From Tubulanus polymorphus (lineage: Eukaryota; Nemertea; Palaeonemertea; Tubulaniformes; Tubulanidae), in assembly GCF_964204645.1 (NCBI RefSeq), contig NC_134032.1, forward strand, positions 13,324,275 to 13,388,274: a stretch of 64,000 bases of DNA. Direction: 5' to 3'. The notes under the pieces are model-generated. The model made no database searches and was not told the origin of the DNA. It saw nothing but the letters and a program-made list of their open reading frames with translations. This document shows, in pieces, positions 11,894 through 34,467 of this stretch (the first letter of the stretch is position 1; the number at the start of each line of letters is the position of its first letter). The position numbers and the translations under genes are program-made.

Positions 11894-12919
11894 AAAAACA
11901 GATCGGGTAAGGATCAGCGTTCGTCAGAGATCATCATATTTTCGTTTGCCATCAAAACAAAACGTGATCCTATAGTTGCACCTCCTTCTTTTCTATGACA
12001 TGAATTTCTGTCGTTTCCCTGGTGATCGAGCTGACGGAACATATAAACCGTAAATGAACAACGTACAGTTTTCTCTAGACAGAACCGAAGAACACTGACT
12101 CAAAACTTTATTCCTCAAGCACATATATAAACAGCCAGAAATAATCGGGCGTGAAACTCCGTGAATCCCTATCGCGGGATTATACTTCACAGTTTATCTA
12201 TTTTGAAATCTGATATTCAGTTTAACAATACATCATAGACATTATTCAGTACTTGACGATAGCAGCAATTTAACCTTCGACAAATTATATACATTGAACT
12301 TGAATATTTCAGATGCTCGTCCTTTCTCAACGCTGGATGGCCAGATGAGGTATGAATTGAGATGAGGTAGTTTTTGAGTCACCCAATTCTGTGGCAGACC
12401 CTCCCTGAGAGAGATGGAAGCGGATTTTGTATTGGAATCTACTTCGTAGTGAAGTTGATTCATTGTTCATTATTCCTCATCCAAAGACAAAATTCGCTTC
12501 CAACGCGTTAAATCTACAATCAGTTCGCGTATTAGACTTTATGGATAGAAAGTTCGGGCCTCCTCCAGCGATTGGACTCGAATAGCGTAATCTATGTGCA
12601 GATACCAGTTTAGACAAGGGTATATCGGGTATAGACATTTGAACTCAAAATTGGGATCCTGGATGTGTACTGGGATTATGCGTGTCTCCAGTTGAGTTCG
12701 ATTAAATCTAGTTGTGTTGATTCAAGAAGACCAGCTCGTGTAGATGTGGTTGCTGCCTACGTAGCATCACGAAACATTCACCCAGTCCTGGCAGTGTGGC
12801 TGTCTCCACAGTGATCAACGTTGCCCTACGATCCTAAAGCGTTACTTCAGACACAAGGTTCTTGTCGAACATAAAACGGTGAATCTGCTTGTGTCGGGTA
12901 TAAACACCCCATCGCGCTA
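11894..12919. other. Spacer between fucosyltransferase copies 1 and 2
   Basis: No supported gene. ORFs here are short and lack family motifs. The part next to copy 1 should contain its promoter and 5' UTR. The words GAAATCACAAAAACAGATC just upstream are shared with copy 2, so this flank was included in the duplication. Confidence 0.5.
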
Positions 12920-14753
12920 CTAGGACCACAGTGTACCGTAAGTAGGAGACGTCCATCGCTGGTATCCGCTATTCATTTTACATATACCCTCGGGTCTCCA
13001 CCAGCGATCATAGTTGGACACGTATCGTCTTTTATCGGCGTCATCGGCGTGGCTCAGCATACATAAACGACACCAGAAATATAGATCACCAGTGAACACT
13101 TTACCGGTTCCTTTCCATCGGAAATATGAATTGTATAAATGATCGTTTTTGTCTAATCTGTGCAGATATTCGGCAAGTTGTTTCGGAGACTCGAAATCGT
13201 CGACGTGTATGAACGAATGTGGAGGAGCAACGCGTTCATAATCATCTTTATGAGCGCCGTAAACTATAGGTACAATATCCCGACTGAAAGATAGAAAGAA
13301 CACGTTTTTTAGTAGATCTAACAAATCTTTTAAGCGTGAAATGAAAAGGGCATTATATTTTATCTTAAAATAGGGATTGTCCCCATTATTTATTTATTTG
13401 GCTGGTAAATTTTGTTTGATTTTTCGATTGAGTGTCCCTTACAGACCCACCACACCTGCAGGGAGCGAAACAGGGGGCATTATTAGCAGGTTTGATGTTA
13501 TCTCTCTCAATCCACTGAGTTCTTCCAAGTATCATTAGAAGGCTTCGGTATATCTGCCACCAAGATTCGAACGCATAACGTGTGGCTTTTTACCACTCGG
13601 ACGCGAGAAATGTGACTCAAGATTATACTTACGATAAACCGTTCAAGAAGAACTTTTCCGTGATGTACTCCCTACAGTTAGAGTTCTCGAAAGCCAGGTA
13701 GAATTTGTAACTCGAGTCCAACAGATGAAAGCATTTTTTTCTCAGGCTTCTGGGACATTTCAGAGTACCGCATTTGCCGTATATATCTACACTGATGTAT
13801 TTGGACAGTTCTTCAGCTAGTTTCAGTCGCTCATTGTTGTCGTAACAATTCGAAATGAACCAGGCGACTTTCTTAGTTTTACCTGCGGCGTAGTTCTTTT
13901 TGAGAACTTTAAAACGAACTGATTCGTTGTAACGTACAAAAACTCCGTACGGAACGGGAATGGTCGAGTCGCGTCGGTAAGTAACTGTCCAGTTTAGACT
14001 CGATTGATAACCGGTTCCGTAGTGTAGAGGAGTGTTTAGTGGGGACTCTACGTTTAACATCACTTGTACTTGATGTTTAGGTCTGGGGCCCGATGGTTCC
14101 ACGGACCCGATGGCGGGGCGTTCAATCACTATGACGTCAGCTGTTCCGATTTTAGAGCGGTCTTCGGTAATCTCGCAAGTATTTATTGGACAGCGCAGAA
14201 ACGGGTTTAGATTGCGTTTAGGGAGTAATGCCGTTTTAAATCCACCCCACAATAAAAACAATTTTAATTTTCGCAGTTTAGATCGTTTAACGGCCTGTTT
14301 GGGAACGTGTTGCAGTTGGGCGGTCAATCTTATACCGTGGTCCATCTCGGGCCATATCGCGGACGGGTCTGATAGAGGTACAAGTCTAAGGGCTTTTACA
14401 AAGTTTAAAGCGCGTTTATGAAGATCAGTAGAGTTCTGACTAGAGGTAGTTGTTGAATTGCTGCGTTTTTCAGATATGAATCCACTCTTATTCCGACGGC
14501 CTGAATCACCAACAGCACCGCGGACGGTAGCAGTACGATTCGAAACATTACGCTTTCCTTCGACCGCGATCGTCATTTCGGAAAATATCGTATTTACGTT
14601 TTGAATTCTGATACTGTTTAACGCGCAGACGATCGCGCCGATGACGACAATGACCAGAAAGTACACACGTAATCGTTTCATCGACGAGGCCCGTGATACC
14701 TGCTTTAGATATGACGATTTCGATAAATCTTCGAATATCATGTTAAATAACAT
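12920..14753 (-). CDS. Alpha-1,3-fucosyltransferase (GT10), tandem copy 2
   Basis: Exons: 14753-13633 and 13283-12920, in frame, 494 aa from ATG 14753 (490 from ATG 14741). It has the same layout as copy 1: anchor YFLVIVVIGAIVCALNSI, a Ser/Thr/Asn-rich stem, CPINTC, NWTVTYRRDSTIPVPYG, YISVDIYGKCG, FYLAFENSNC, then RDIVPIVYGAHKDDYERVAP and FIHVDDFESPKQLAEYL in exon 2. All the usual GT10 blocks are present and no stop interrupts them, so the enzyme is probably active. A good splice acceptor (TGATTTCAG, exon side from 14867) suggests an upstream non-coding exon. A short upstream ORF of about 31 codons lies between that acceptor and the start. GTG/TTG-initiated extensions further upstream are not credible starts. 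Confidence 0.9.
13490..13625 (-). repeat. tRNA-derived SINE remnant in the copy-2 intron
   Basis: The reverse complement reads CTCGCGTCCGAGTGGTAAAA followed by GCGTTCGAATC, so it has A-box- and B-box-like words like those in the copy-1 intron. It sits at the matching place relative to the exon-1 donor. Copy 3 lacks an obvious equivalent. Confidence 0.5.
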
Positions 14754-15630
14754 AGAAATAGTTATTTGTGCACCACTAGAATTTGATTGTTGGTGCGACT
14801 CGAGTTTAAGTTGGGTGACGGGCCCCTCCGAAAGAGACAAATGAATTCAGTGAGCATGTTTCGTTAACTGAAATCACAAAAACAGATCTGGTAAGGTCCG
14901 TACGTAGTTCTTCATCTTTTCGGGCAAGAGAATACGTTAAAATTATGTTTTTCCTTGTGTATTTTCACACGTCTGCACGCGCCCGGCTCTGTAGATCAGG
15001 CTTTGTAAATACATGTAGATTATCCGGTTTTTTTCGAATTCTAGCTGTAACCTCTCTCCGGTGCGATATTTTTCTCCCAGCGGAAATCACACTGGCTCCT
15101 GAATACGCGGGCATCATCATTTCAGTTGACGATTCATTTTTTTCTTTTCTGCGACATGAATTACCTTGAACTTGACGGTTTTTAGATATTTGTACTTCCT
15201 TCGCATTATTAAAACATGACGCGTGGAATTGAGATGGTCGTAGTTTTTCAGTCACCCGATTCTGTTAAAAATCCACACTAGTGAAGTTGATTCCTCGGTA
15301 TGTTTTCCCATATCCAAAATCCGCTTCTATCTCTCTACATGTTAAAATCTATAATATCGCGTGTGTTTGGTATTTCTATATATATGGATCAGAGTTCAAC
15401 GACGAGTTCAAGATAATTTATTCTATAGGAAAAAACGATATAGCCAATAGGACATAATGAACATCTCATAGCTAAGAATACAAACAGGTTCGTGAAATCA
15501 TGCGAGGTAGTTTCGTGTCGATAGAATCGTAAAAAAAACTAGCTTTTCCAAGACGGACAATAGCTCAGTTCAGAACGCCGCGGCAAGACTGGGTCAAGGC
15601 CGTGGCGCGTGTGCGAGCGCGTACGCGTAC

Positions 15631-15662
15631 GCGAGCGGGCACTGTCCCCGGTGCCCGCTCGC
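15631..15662. repeat. GC-rich perfect hairpin
   Basis: The 12-base arms GCGAGCGGGCAC and GTGCCCGCTCGC are exact reverse complements around an 8-base loop. It lies in a CpG-rich patch (15570-15665) that stands out from AT-rich surroundings. The function is unknown; it may belong to a decayed element. Confidence 0.7.
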
Positions 15663-15930
15663 TAGATGAGGACTCCACACGCGGAGAATTTCAGTTTGTA
15701 CCTTGGTAAACTTACATCATAAGTCATTAAACAAAAACTCGTGTTTTGAAAAAAATACTTTTGTGAAGATCTTTGAGATTGTAAAGCGCTTTTCAAATGA
15801 CAAATAATCATCATTATTATCTATCTATTTGGCAAAAAAAATATCAATAATTTACTTTTGTGGATTTGTTTCGGTATAATGTTTCTAGGTGAGCAGGGCC
15901 GGCCCGGCGGTCGCCAGTGTGTAAGATCCT

Positions 15931-16078
15931 GACCGTCAAGTGCTGCCCCTATGTATATCATTAGCGGTGAAAACGCGAACTAACTCGATCACACAATATT
16001 CTTACTGTGGCATGCAAGTAATAGATAGTTCACACATTCTCCGCCAACGATGTATATAGGGGCAGCACTTTACGGTTA
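15931..16078. mobile_element. MITE, family C (GACCGTCAAGTGCTGCCCCT ends)
   Basis: The left end GACCGTCAAGTGCTGCCCCT is answered by AGGGGCAGCACTTTACGGTT on the right. Paired inner words GCGGTGAAAA and GTTCACACATTCTCCGC lie between. Related copies are at 19930-20072 and 55520-55670. Non-coding. Confidence 0.7.
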
Positions 16079-16184
16079 AGAATTCCTCCGGTAGTGTGTG
16101 TAAATAGTATGTTGTAAATAACGTTTGTTATGTTTCAAAGTGCTTTTATCTACTGTTTTTGTAAATAATTGTAAATACTGTTTC

Positions 16185-16263
16185 CTTTCCTCCATATACC
16201 ATGGAAATGGTTGGAGTGTAATAAATATTCGTATTCGTATTCGTATTCGTATTCGTATTCGAA
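16185..16263 (+). repeat. Retroelement-like 3' end with (TATTCG)n tail
   Basis: The block CTCCATATACCATGGAAATG-GTTGGAGTGTAATAAATA is followed by six-base TATTCG/ATTCGT repeats. The same block occurs at 29790-29862 (TAATCG-type tail) and reversed at 25790-25835. A shared 3' block plus a short tandem tail suggests a non-LTR-mobilised SINE-like family, by inference. Confidence 0.65.
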
Positions 16264-16718
16264 TTCGCATAATTAAACATCAATCATGAACTTTCATCAA
16301 ACAACACTATATTCTATTTCAATACATAATTCAATTGAAGGTCTTTGTTAATCAAAATTGAATTCGCTTTTGAAACGAGATTTAAAGTCACCTTGATAGA
16401 ATGAGCTACTATTGAAACAGCACATTATTTCAAAGCGACGTCGTTAATTATACTTTGTTGCGGAAATCGTTTTCGATTGGCTACTTAAAAGAATATTGAT
16501 AATAATAGTAACAAAATTTCTATATAGCGCTAAATCCCATAATGACCCAGAGCGCTTAAAAACAATGGCCTTCCTTTTATAAAACGCGCAATTTTATTAG
16601 AAAATGATGCTGCATTGTTTGGGCCGACCAAGAAATCAAGCGAACAACTTCATGTAGGTCAGACGTGATTGGCACCTATCATCACAAATCTTCCTGACAC
16701 TAGGGACCCCTCGCGCTA

Positions 16719-18607
16719 CTAGGACCACAGTGTACCGTAAGTAGGAGACGTCCATCGCTGGTATCCACTATTCATTTTACATATACCCTCGGGTCTCCAC
16801 CAGTGATCATAATTGGACACGTATCGTCTTTTATCGGCGTCATCGGCGTGGCTCAACATACATAAACGACACCAGAAATATAATCCACCATTAAAAATTT
16901 TACCGGTTCCTTTCCATCGGAAATATGAATTGTATAAATGATCGTTTTCGTCTAATCTGTGCAGATATTCGGCAAGTTGTTTCGGAGACTCGAAATCGTC
17001 AACGTGTATGAACGAATGTGGAGGAGCAACGCGTTCATAATCATCTTTATGAGCGCCGTAAACTATAGGTACAATATCCCGACTGAAAGATAGAAAGAAC
17101 ACGTTTTAGTAAATCTAACAAATCTTTTAAGCGTGAAATGAACCAGTCACTATTAGCAGGTTTGTTGTATCTTTATTCTCTCATTCCACTGAGTTAAGTA
17201 GTATTATTAGCAGGAAATAAAGGAACCTCTGTCGCCATATCTCAATAGTAGTAACAATATCAAACATTTTCTTATGTAGTGCTGTTTCCCGAGATATGAA
17301 GACGAACAGCACATGGCGATATGGAACAAACATTTATGGACGAAAAATTCTGAATAAAATGAATTTTTACTAGCTATTAATGACAGCACAACGATACGTG
17401 AATGCTTTGTGATTTAAAAATGTATTGAATCGGAATATCACCACGAACATTCTTCAAAAGGGAATTCCAAAAATTAGGGCAAAAACGGTGACTCCAATAA
17501 TGATTATACTCACGACAAACCGTTCAAGAAGAACTTTTCCGTGATGTACTCCCTACAGTTAGAGTTCTCGAAAGCCAGGTAGAATTTGTAACTCGAGTCT
17601 AATAGATTTAAACATTTTTCACGGTCGCTTCTAGGACATTTCAGAGTACCGCATTTGCCGTATATATCCACACTGATGTATTTGGACAGTTCTTCAGCTA
17701 GTTTCAGTCGCTCATTTTTGTCGTTACAGTTTGAAACGAACCAGGCGACTTTCTTAGTTTTACCCGAGGCGTAGTTCTTTTTGAGAACTTTAAAACGAAC
17801 TGATTCGTTGTAACGTACAAAAAAACCGTACGGAACGGGAATGGTCGAGTCGCGTCGGTAATTAGCTGTCCAGTTTATACTCGATTGATAACCGGTTCCG
17901 TAGTGTAGGGGAGTGTGAAAGGGCGATTCCATAGTAAACATCACTTGTACTTGATGTTTAGGTCTGGGGACCGATGGTATAACGGACCGGATCACGTGGC
18001 GTTCAATCACTATGACGTCAGCCGTTCCGACTTTAGAGCGGTCGTCGGTAATTCTACACGTATTAACAGGGCAGCCCGAAAATGGATTCGAATTACGTTT
18101 AGCTAGGAATGTTTTCTCGAATCCTCCCCACAATAAAAGCACCTTCGATTTTCGCTGTTTAGATGCTAGGACGGCCTGTTTGGGAATGTGTTGCAACTGG
18201 GCGGTCAGTCTTACACCGTGGTCCATTTCGGGCCATATCGCGGATGGGTCTGATAGAGGTATAAGTCCTACGGTTTCGATAAAATCTAAAGCGCGTCTAT
18301 AAAGACTAAAGTGCTGACTAGAGGTAGTTGTTGAATTGCTGCGTTTTTCTAATATTAATCCACTGTTATTCCGACGGTTTTCCGCATTGTCAACATCACC
18401 GTGGGTACGATTCGAAACATTACGCTTTCCTTCGACAACGATCGTCATTTCGGAAAATAACGTATTTACGTTTTGAATTGTGACACTGTTTAACGTGCAG
18501 ACGATCGCGCCGATGACGACAACGGCGAGAAAATAAAAACGATATCGCTTTAACGATGAAGCCCACGATACCAGCTTTAAATATGACGTCGAATCTTCGA
18601 CTCCCAT
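16719..18607 (-). CDS. Alpha-1,3-fucosyltransferase (GT10), tandem copy 3
   Basis: Exons: 18607-17514 and 17082-16719 (GTGAGT donor, TTTCAG acceptor), in frame, 485 aa from ATG 18607. This is the most divergent of the three. It has a shorter tail before the anchor (YFLAVVVIGAIVCTLNSV), a different stem, CPVNTC, NWTANYRRDSTIPVPYG, VSNCNDKNERLKLAEELSKY and FYLAFENSNC. Exon 2 is almost identical to copy 2, with the same WRPEGICKMNSGYQRWTSP tail ending in Ser. Its start methionine aligns with the second methionine of copies 1 and 2. A non-coding upstream exon is suggested by the acceptor AATTTCAG before 18770. All GT10 blocks are present, so a functional Golgi enzyme is expected. Confidence 0.9.
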
Positions 18608-18770
18608 GTTGTCCTTACGCAGAAATAGTTATCAAACAACGCGCGGCTATGATTTGATAAGCACTAGACGTACGGAGTGGGCGCGCGACGGGTTAAGTCT
18701 AGTTGTACGTTAGGTTAAGACCTTCAGAAGACACGCCAAAACGTTTTAGCTATATCAAGCACTCCGTAAA

Positions 18771-20329
18771 CTGAAATTAAATGATAGAGAAATATTTTTC
18801 GTTTTTAGTTTTCAACGAAATGCACTCGGAGAAATGATTAATGAATTGATTGGGGTCCAGAAGAAATCGAAAGGCATTTTTCTGATGAAGCAGCCAAGTC
18901 AAAGGCCTCTATATGAGCTTACGCATGGTTCCACACTCGGCTTTAGATATTTGCGAAGACGTACATCGAATAGTTTAAATCCCTGTCCCTACGAAATAGC
19001 CACCTCAATTCAATTTGAATGCTCAGATCCGGACCCCTAAGATCACAATCTAATTACTATGCCCCTGTCATTTACTATTACATCATTAAGTTTGAATTTT
19101 GTAAATGATTTATTTGGTTATATAGAATTCGAGCCGTTTACCTTTTCTGTGATGTTTTAATGTTTTTCTCGCTATATCGTCAAAGCGTCTATACCAGCGA
19201 AAAATCACAACCTGATACGTGCAGATGCTTCGCGATATCACTGTGTGTAGAAAAGACAAGAATTAGAAAGTAAGGCAGCAACGAACAATACGTAACTTTG
19301 TTACAGCCGTCGATGTCTCCGTTGCAGCTGTTGTCCGTTTGTCACAAGTGTTTCGAATCCAATTATGATTCCTTTCATCAACCGGCTGATGGTTTTTACC
19401 AGTAAAATGCCATAAGCAACGACGAGTTGATTGTGTAGAAAATATGACATAGAGCTTCAGTTTATCCTTTTGGCTATCACATCTCGAGCCATGCGTGGAA
19501 CGAAGATGCTGCTGCAAGGGATTTTTGAGCCATCTTAGTTGAAATATATTTATCAGTCCATTTACAAATAATTCGGGGGCCATCGAGACGTCGGTTGACC
19601 ACCCGTAGAGCAGAGGCAGCGCAACGAGTATCGCACGGAAAAATTAGACCCATTACTGGTAATGTTTCAGGGGCGGGTCCAGGGTGGGGGTTCACTCTCA
19701 TGTGATATAAACGTGCGCGGATGCTCTTTGCCGCCGGGAATTCTGGAAAATTTAGGTACATTTTAATGCAATTTTAGTGCATATTACTGCTATTAGAAAT
19801 ACTGTGGACATTTGTCGGATGGAATTCTTCACATGTGATTTTCAAAAGGGCACTTGGTCAGGAAGGATTCGGCCGGATTCGAACTCAATCTTATTATCAA
19901 ATCTTCCTTTGGCATGCGCGCCAGATTGCAAACGTTACGTGCTTCCCTATTACGTTGACGGTGGAAATGTGAACTAATTTACTCGCATACCGCAGTAGGA
20001 ATAACCCGTTCGTTGATTAGTTCACAGATTCACCGTCAATGTTATACATAGGGGCAGCACTTGACGGTCAATATCTGACAGCACGGAAGGCGGGCCGGAA
20101 CCGTTGAATAAAATTCGGCAATTTTTGAGATATGACCTTAACTTCAACTGACACTTCCGCAACCCTGTTATATAAGCTTGTTTATCTATTTGTATTCAAA
20201 AACTGAAATTGTTTTTCACTGAGTATTTGAAATAAATCATCTTCTGGAATGAAAGATATGCTGAGGGGGTGATTCTATTAAAACCCGTGCACTGGTATGA
20301 ACTGTTTTATTCGTCGTGAGTCCTCGCCT
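18771..20329. other. Spacer between the fucosyltransferases and the K2P gene
   Basis: The short ORFs here lack motifs and are not supported. The stretch contains a family C MITE (19930-20072). It probably includes divergent upstream regions of fucosyltransferase copy 3 (minus) and the potassium channel (plus). Confidence 0.5.
19930..20072. mobile_element. MITE, family C
   Basis: GTTGACGGTGGAAATGTGAA on the left pairs with TTAGTTCACAGATTCACCGTC, followed by AGGGGCAGCACTTGACGGTC on the right. It matches the right half of 15931-16078. The left terminal GCTGCCCC part is missing or decayed. Confidence 0.55.
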
Positions 20330-20597
20330 GCGCTATCATCGATAATTGTTCTCCTAGTGCGTGCGTGTGTGTGTGTGTGTGTGTACGACAGTGCTGCGCG
20401 CAGCTGAATCATCACTAGCTTCATGTCGCGGTACTGTTTGTTGCTAGAGACGCCGCGAGCCCTCAGACTGCCGCCGCTGTCTCTGCGCGCAGTACCGGTG
20501 CTTTTTCTTCTTGCTGAACATCGTTTCTCCTCATCCGGCGCGGTGGTGCCGATACCGCGATGGCTCCGACCACGGATTACTTAATCCTCTAGATCAA
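20330..20597 (+). promoter_or_regulatory. Likely 5' non-coding exon and promoter region of the K2P gene
   Basis: This CpG-rich patch stands out from AT-rich DNA. It includes a (TG)n run near 20362-20385 and ends at a strong donor AAGTAAGT (GT at 20598). The next plus-strand acceptor, TCTTTTACAG at 22042, opens the exon that carries the channel start codon. A spliced 5' UTR is inferred; the transcription start cannot be seen. Confidence 0.45.
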
Positions 20598-21699
20598 GTA
20601 AGTCGCGTTGAAGTATCCACGAAACCGTTTTGGTCCGTTGTCTAAAAATACGGCCGTTATTGTGAAAATCTATAAAAGGCGTGTACTTTTTTATTTAATC
20701 CATATCATGTACGATAGAATAATTGATTACTATCTAATATGTATAGAAAACAGTACTACTGAATCGATAGTAGATGCAATTCAAGTTAATACAAAGTGCA
20801 CCTGGACAGGATTCCTGAATATCGCGTGCACAATGAAGATTTGATTTTTCCCGATTTTCTGGGATATGGTACCGTGGCCATTCCCCACAAAATGCTCGTT
20901 TCGTCTATGCGTCTGTACTTTGATGAAATGTCATATTCTAATGTCAAAATGCCTGAGCGTAACGCCAAAACGGTCGGCTATTTAACACAAGGGGGCGGCA
21001 CTGTACGGGTAGTTAAATATGTCGTGTTCCTCCTGCTTCGGGATGTTTTCAATTCCACTCAAAGAATTCGAGCACCGTTATCCCTCAAATTCTAAGGATT
21101 CCGCCAAGGGGATCCCTCAATTTCAACGATTCAGTATTAGGGGATCGCTCACTTTTAAGGATGCAACTCGAGGGGATCCTGCGATATCAAGGATTTCAGT
21201 TTCAGTTGTGAAGCTCTATTATCTGTATCCATGAGATCGTCCCGTCGGAGATGTAGACGACATTATTTGAATTCCAGACCAAATACACGTAGAACCGAAT
21301 CAACGAAATGAATTAATTTACTGTAGTGAATTATTCTATTGCTCCGAGTGGGGGATCAGTAAATAACGCCTCTCCTGGAATTAACGGATTTATGTTTCAT
21401 GAATACAAAATTTCAATGGCTCGAACTTGCAGAATCATTAGTTATCCCACCAGATGGCGTCACTAATCTGGGGCTTACGTTAGTCAATAGTAGTTTATTT
21501 TCAATTCCCTTTTTGATTAGATTCTTAGACACCAGAATCCAAATGTTATCTTACGAGCCTCTCAAAAGATCATGAGATTTATTTTTCTTCTTTCGGTGTT
21601 CGGCATAGTTTTCATTGATAATTGATTAACTTCGAAAATAAGTTGGTTCGATTTCTAATTCGATCCAAAGTATTCGAAGCACGGAAAAGCGAACCTAGC

Positions 21700-21965
21700 G
21701 GATCCATACTTGCCACAGGTGAAATGTTCGATTGCCGACAGTAGTTCATGTCATATACTGCACACTAGCACTCCTAGCGGATCCTTACTTGCCACCGCCA
21801 AAATAAATGGAACCAAATTACACACACACAGTACTTGATATCCTACTGCACACTAGCGCCACCTAGTGGATCCTCAAGTGGAGTCCTCTATAGCCGCAGT
21901 AGTCGATGGGCTACTGCACACTAGTGGCACCTAGTGGATCTATCCTTGCCACGTTGTATAATCCT
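21700..21965. repeat. Tandem array of family D repeat
   Basis: Three or four diverged units carry CTAGCGCCACCTAGTGGATC, CTTGCCAC and ATACTGCACACTAGC. The period and words match the array at 7490-7735. It lies in the proposed 5' UTR intron of the K2P gene and makes a spurious plus-strand ORF. Confidence 0.7.
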
Positions 21966-22152
21966 CTACCGTGGACACTCCCCCTCCCCCCCAAATTTAT
22001 TTCACGCCAATCACTACAAACTTCTAGGTCTCTCTTTTACAGGGATCGTCATAGACCACGCGCTGATAATGAAGTGACCAGTCCAGAAGCTGCTTCTATA
22101 GGTATAGATGCTGGAGACGTACTCGGGCGCCATCTGTCGGTGGTGGTTTTGA

Positions 22153-32741
<10,589 letters not shown>

Positions 32742-32885
32742 TACCAAAAAAGTTTGCTATTCTTAAAATGAAACTTCGTATTTTATTGTTTTATGAAAAT
32801 ATCGGTTTATGAGCTCTACCTCAAAGTTAATATATACATGTATGGATTACCGGGGACTCCCAGGACTCTTGGGAGTCGTCACCAG

Positions 32886-33250
32886 CGCCCAGTTGCACGG
32901 ACATGAAGTCAGTCGGAAATCGTAAGACTGATTTTACGTTTTTAGATAAGTTTTAGAACTAAAATGAGCTTAGAGACTGGTCTAAAAGTTGTGAAAATAT
33001 AGCTTAAATGTAGGTCAATAGCTTTTATGTCAAATACGTTGTTAGTTTGGTTATAGTTGAACCAAAATGACCTTAAACTGGTCTTAAGTTGATAGATTGG
33101 CTATAGAACCAAAATGAGCTTAGACTGGTCTTTAGTTTTTGCTTTAGTATATATATATACAGAATGAGCTTAGACTGGCTGTAGGTTAGTAAAGTAAGGC
33201 TATATAACAGGACCATCTTAGAGTAAAGCCAGTATACCGGTGCAACTGGA
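32886..33250. mobile_element. Degraded, expanded family A MITE
   Basis: Family words (ACTGGTCTTAAGTTGATAGA, TTGGCTATAGAACCAAAATG, GCTTAGACTGG) are repeated internally several times between CCAGTTGCACGGACATGAAG and CCGGTGCAACTGGACCCTGG. The length of about 365 bp suggests internal duplication. Confidence 0.55.
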
Positions 33251-34313
33251 CCCTGGGTTTCTATTCACCCACTTTTCACTTTTGTGGGGACTTAGGTTTC
33301 AAGGCACCTTCGCCTTGGAATTTAGATAAGAATGCATGTTTCAACACTTTTCCACTTCACCAATCTCTTCCCCTCCCTCTCCATGCCCGTTCCCTCTCCC
33401 TTTTCTTTCCAATCCTCACTGCCACCCTCCCATCCTTAACCCCAATCGCTCCCTCTCACGACCCCAATCAGTGACGCTCAAACCGAGACGCTTGTTCTAT
33501 ATATGTGTGTGTCATTTTTCATTAGTTTTATTGCGAATCACTCCCGAACGGTTTATTGACACGGATCTCGTCGTCAGGTCATAAATACCGCAGCTCTGCG
33601 AGAGAGTTATCGTCAATAAAATCCCGTTTATCCCCACTACTATTAGTACATAAAACCATCGCCAGCGACTCCGCCGGATTCATATACCCCAACATCCTCG
33701 CTTGCCACGGTTTGATTTCCCGCGCCGAAGCTCGCACCAACGATACCCCCAAAGGTCAAGCAGCGGTATAAAGCCAGCTATCCCACCAGATGGCGCCACT
33801 AAAAGGCTAAACATTAGTAAAATCAGGAAGGTGGAATACCATCCTGGTAAAATTTATTCATTTTCAGTCGGCGTTTGACTGAATCTTTAGGTAGGCTTCC
33901 GAATATTATCATCGTCAAACGAGCCGAGAAAAAGATTGGATTATCAACAGTCGGTGTTTTCATCAACTTCAGAGAAATGCTGGCGGGTCGATTTAAATTG
34001 AAATCTGAAAAGTAATTGAAGCGCGGGCGATCATCACTAGCGACACCTAGTGGCTTCTCAGTCGTATCATTTCATTGCTGGTGACACCTATTCATCCTCG
34101 CTTGCCAGGGGTCCGGTATCACTCCCGCTTCCACCAGCCCCCTGGCCTCACGAAGCGTGATTTCATTACTGGCGCTGTTGCGCATGACGTCATATATCGA
34201 TTTGCGAAATACTTCCTTGTTCGGTAAAACGTTCGCTGATTGGTCAATTTAACGGGAAACCCAACATCAAAGTCTACTGACGGGTTGTTACGAGCGCTGT
34301 GATTGGTACGACC

Positions 34314-34467
<154 letters not shown>

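Larger units (their letters stand above)
14871..16718. other. Spacer between fucosyltransferase copies 2 and 3
   Basis: No supported coding region. It contains a GC-rich hairpin (15631-15662), a GCTGCCCC MITE (15931-16078) and a repeat end with a (TATTCG)n tail (16185-16263). The words AAAGCGCTTTTCAAATGACA followed by ATCATCATTATT near 15785 resemble the 3' tail of a non-LTR element. Confidence 0.5.
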
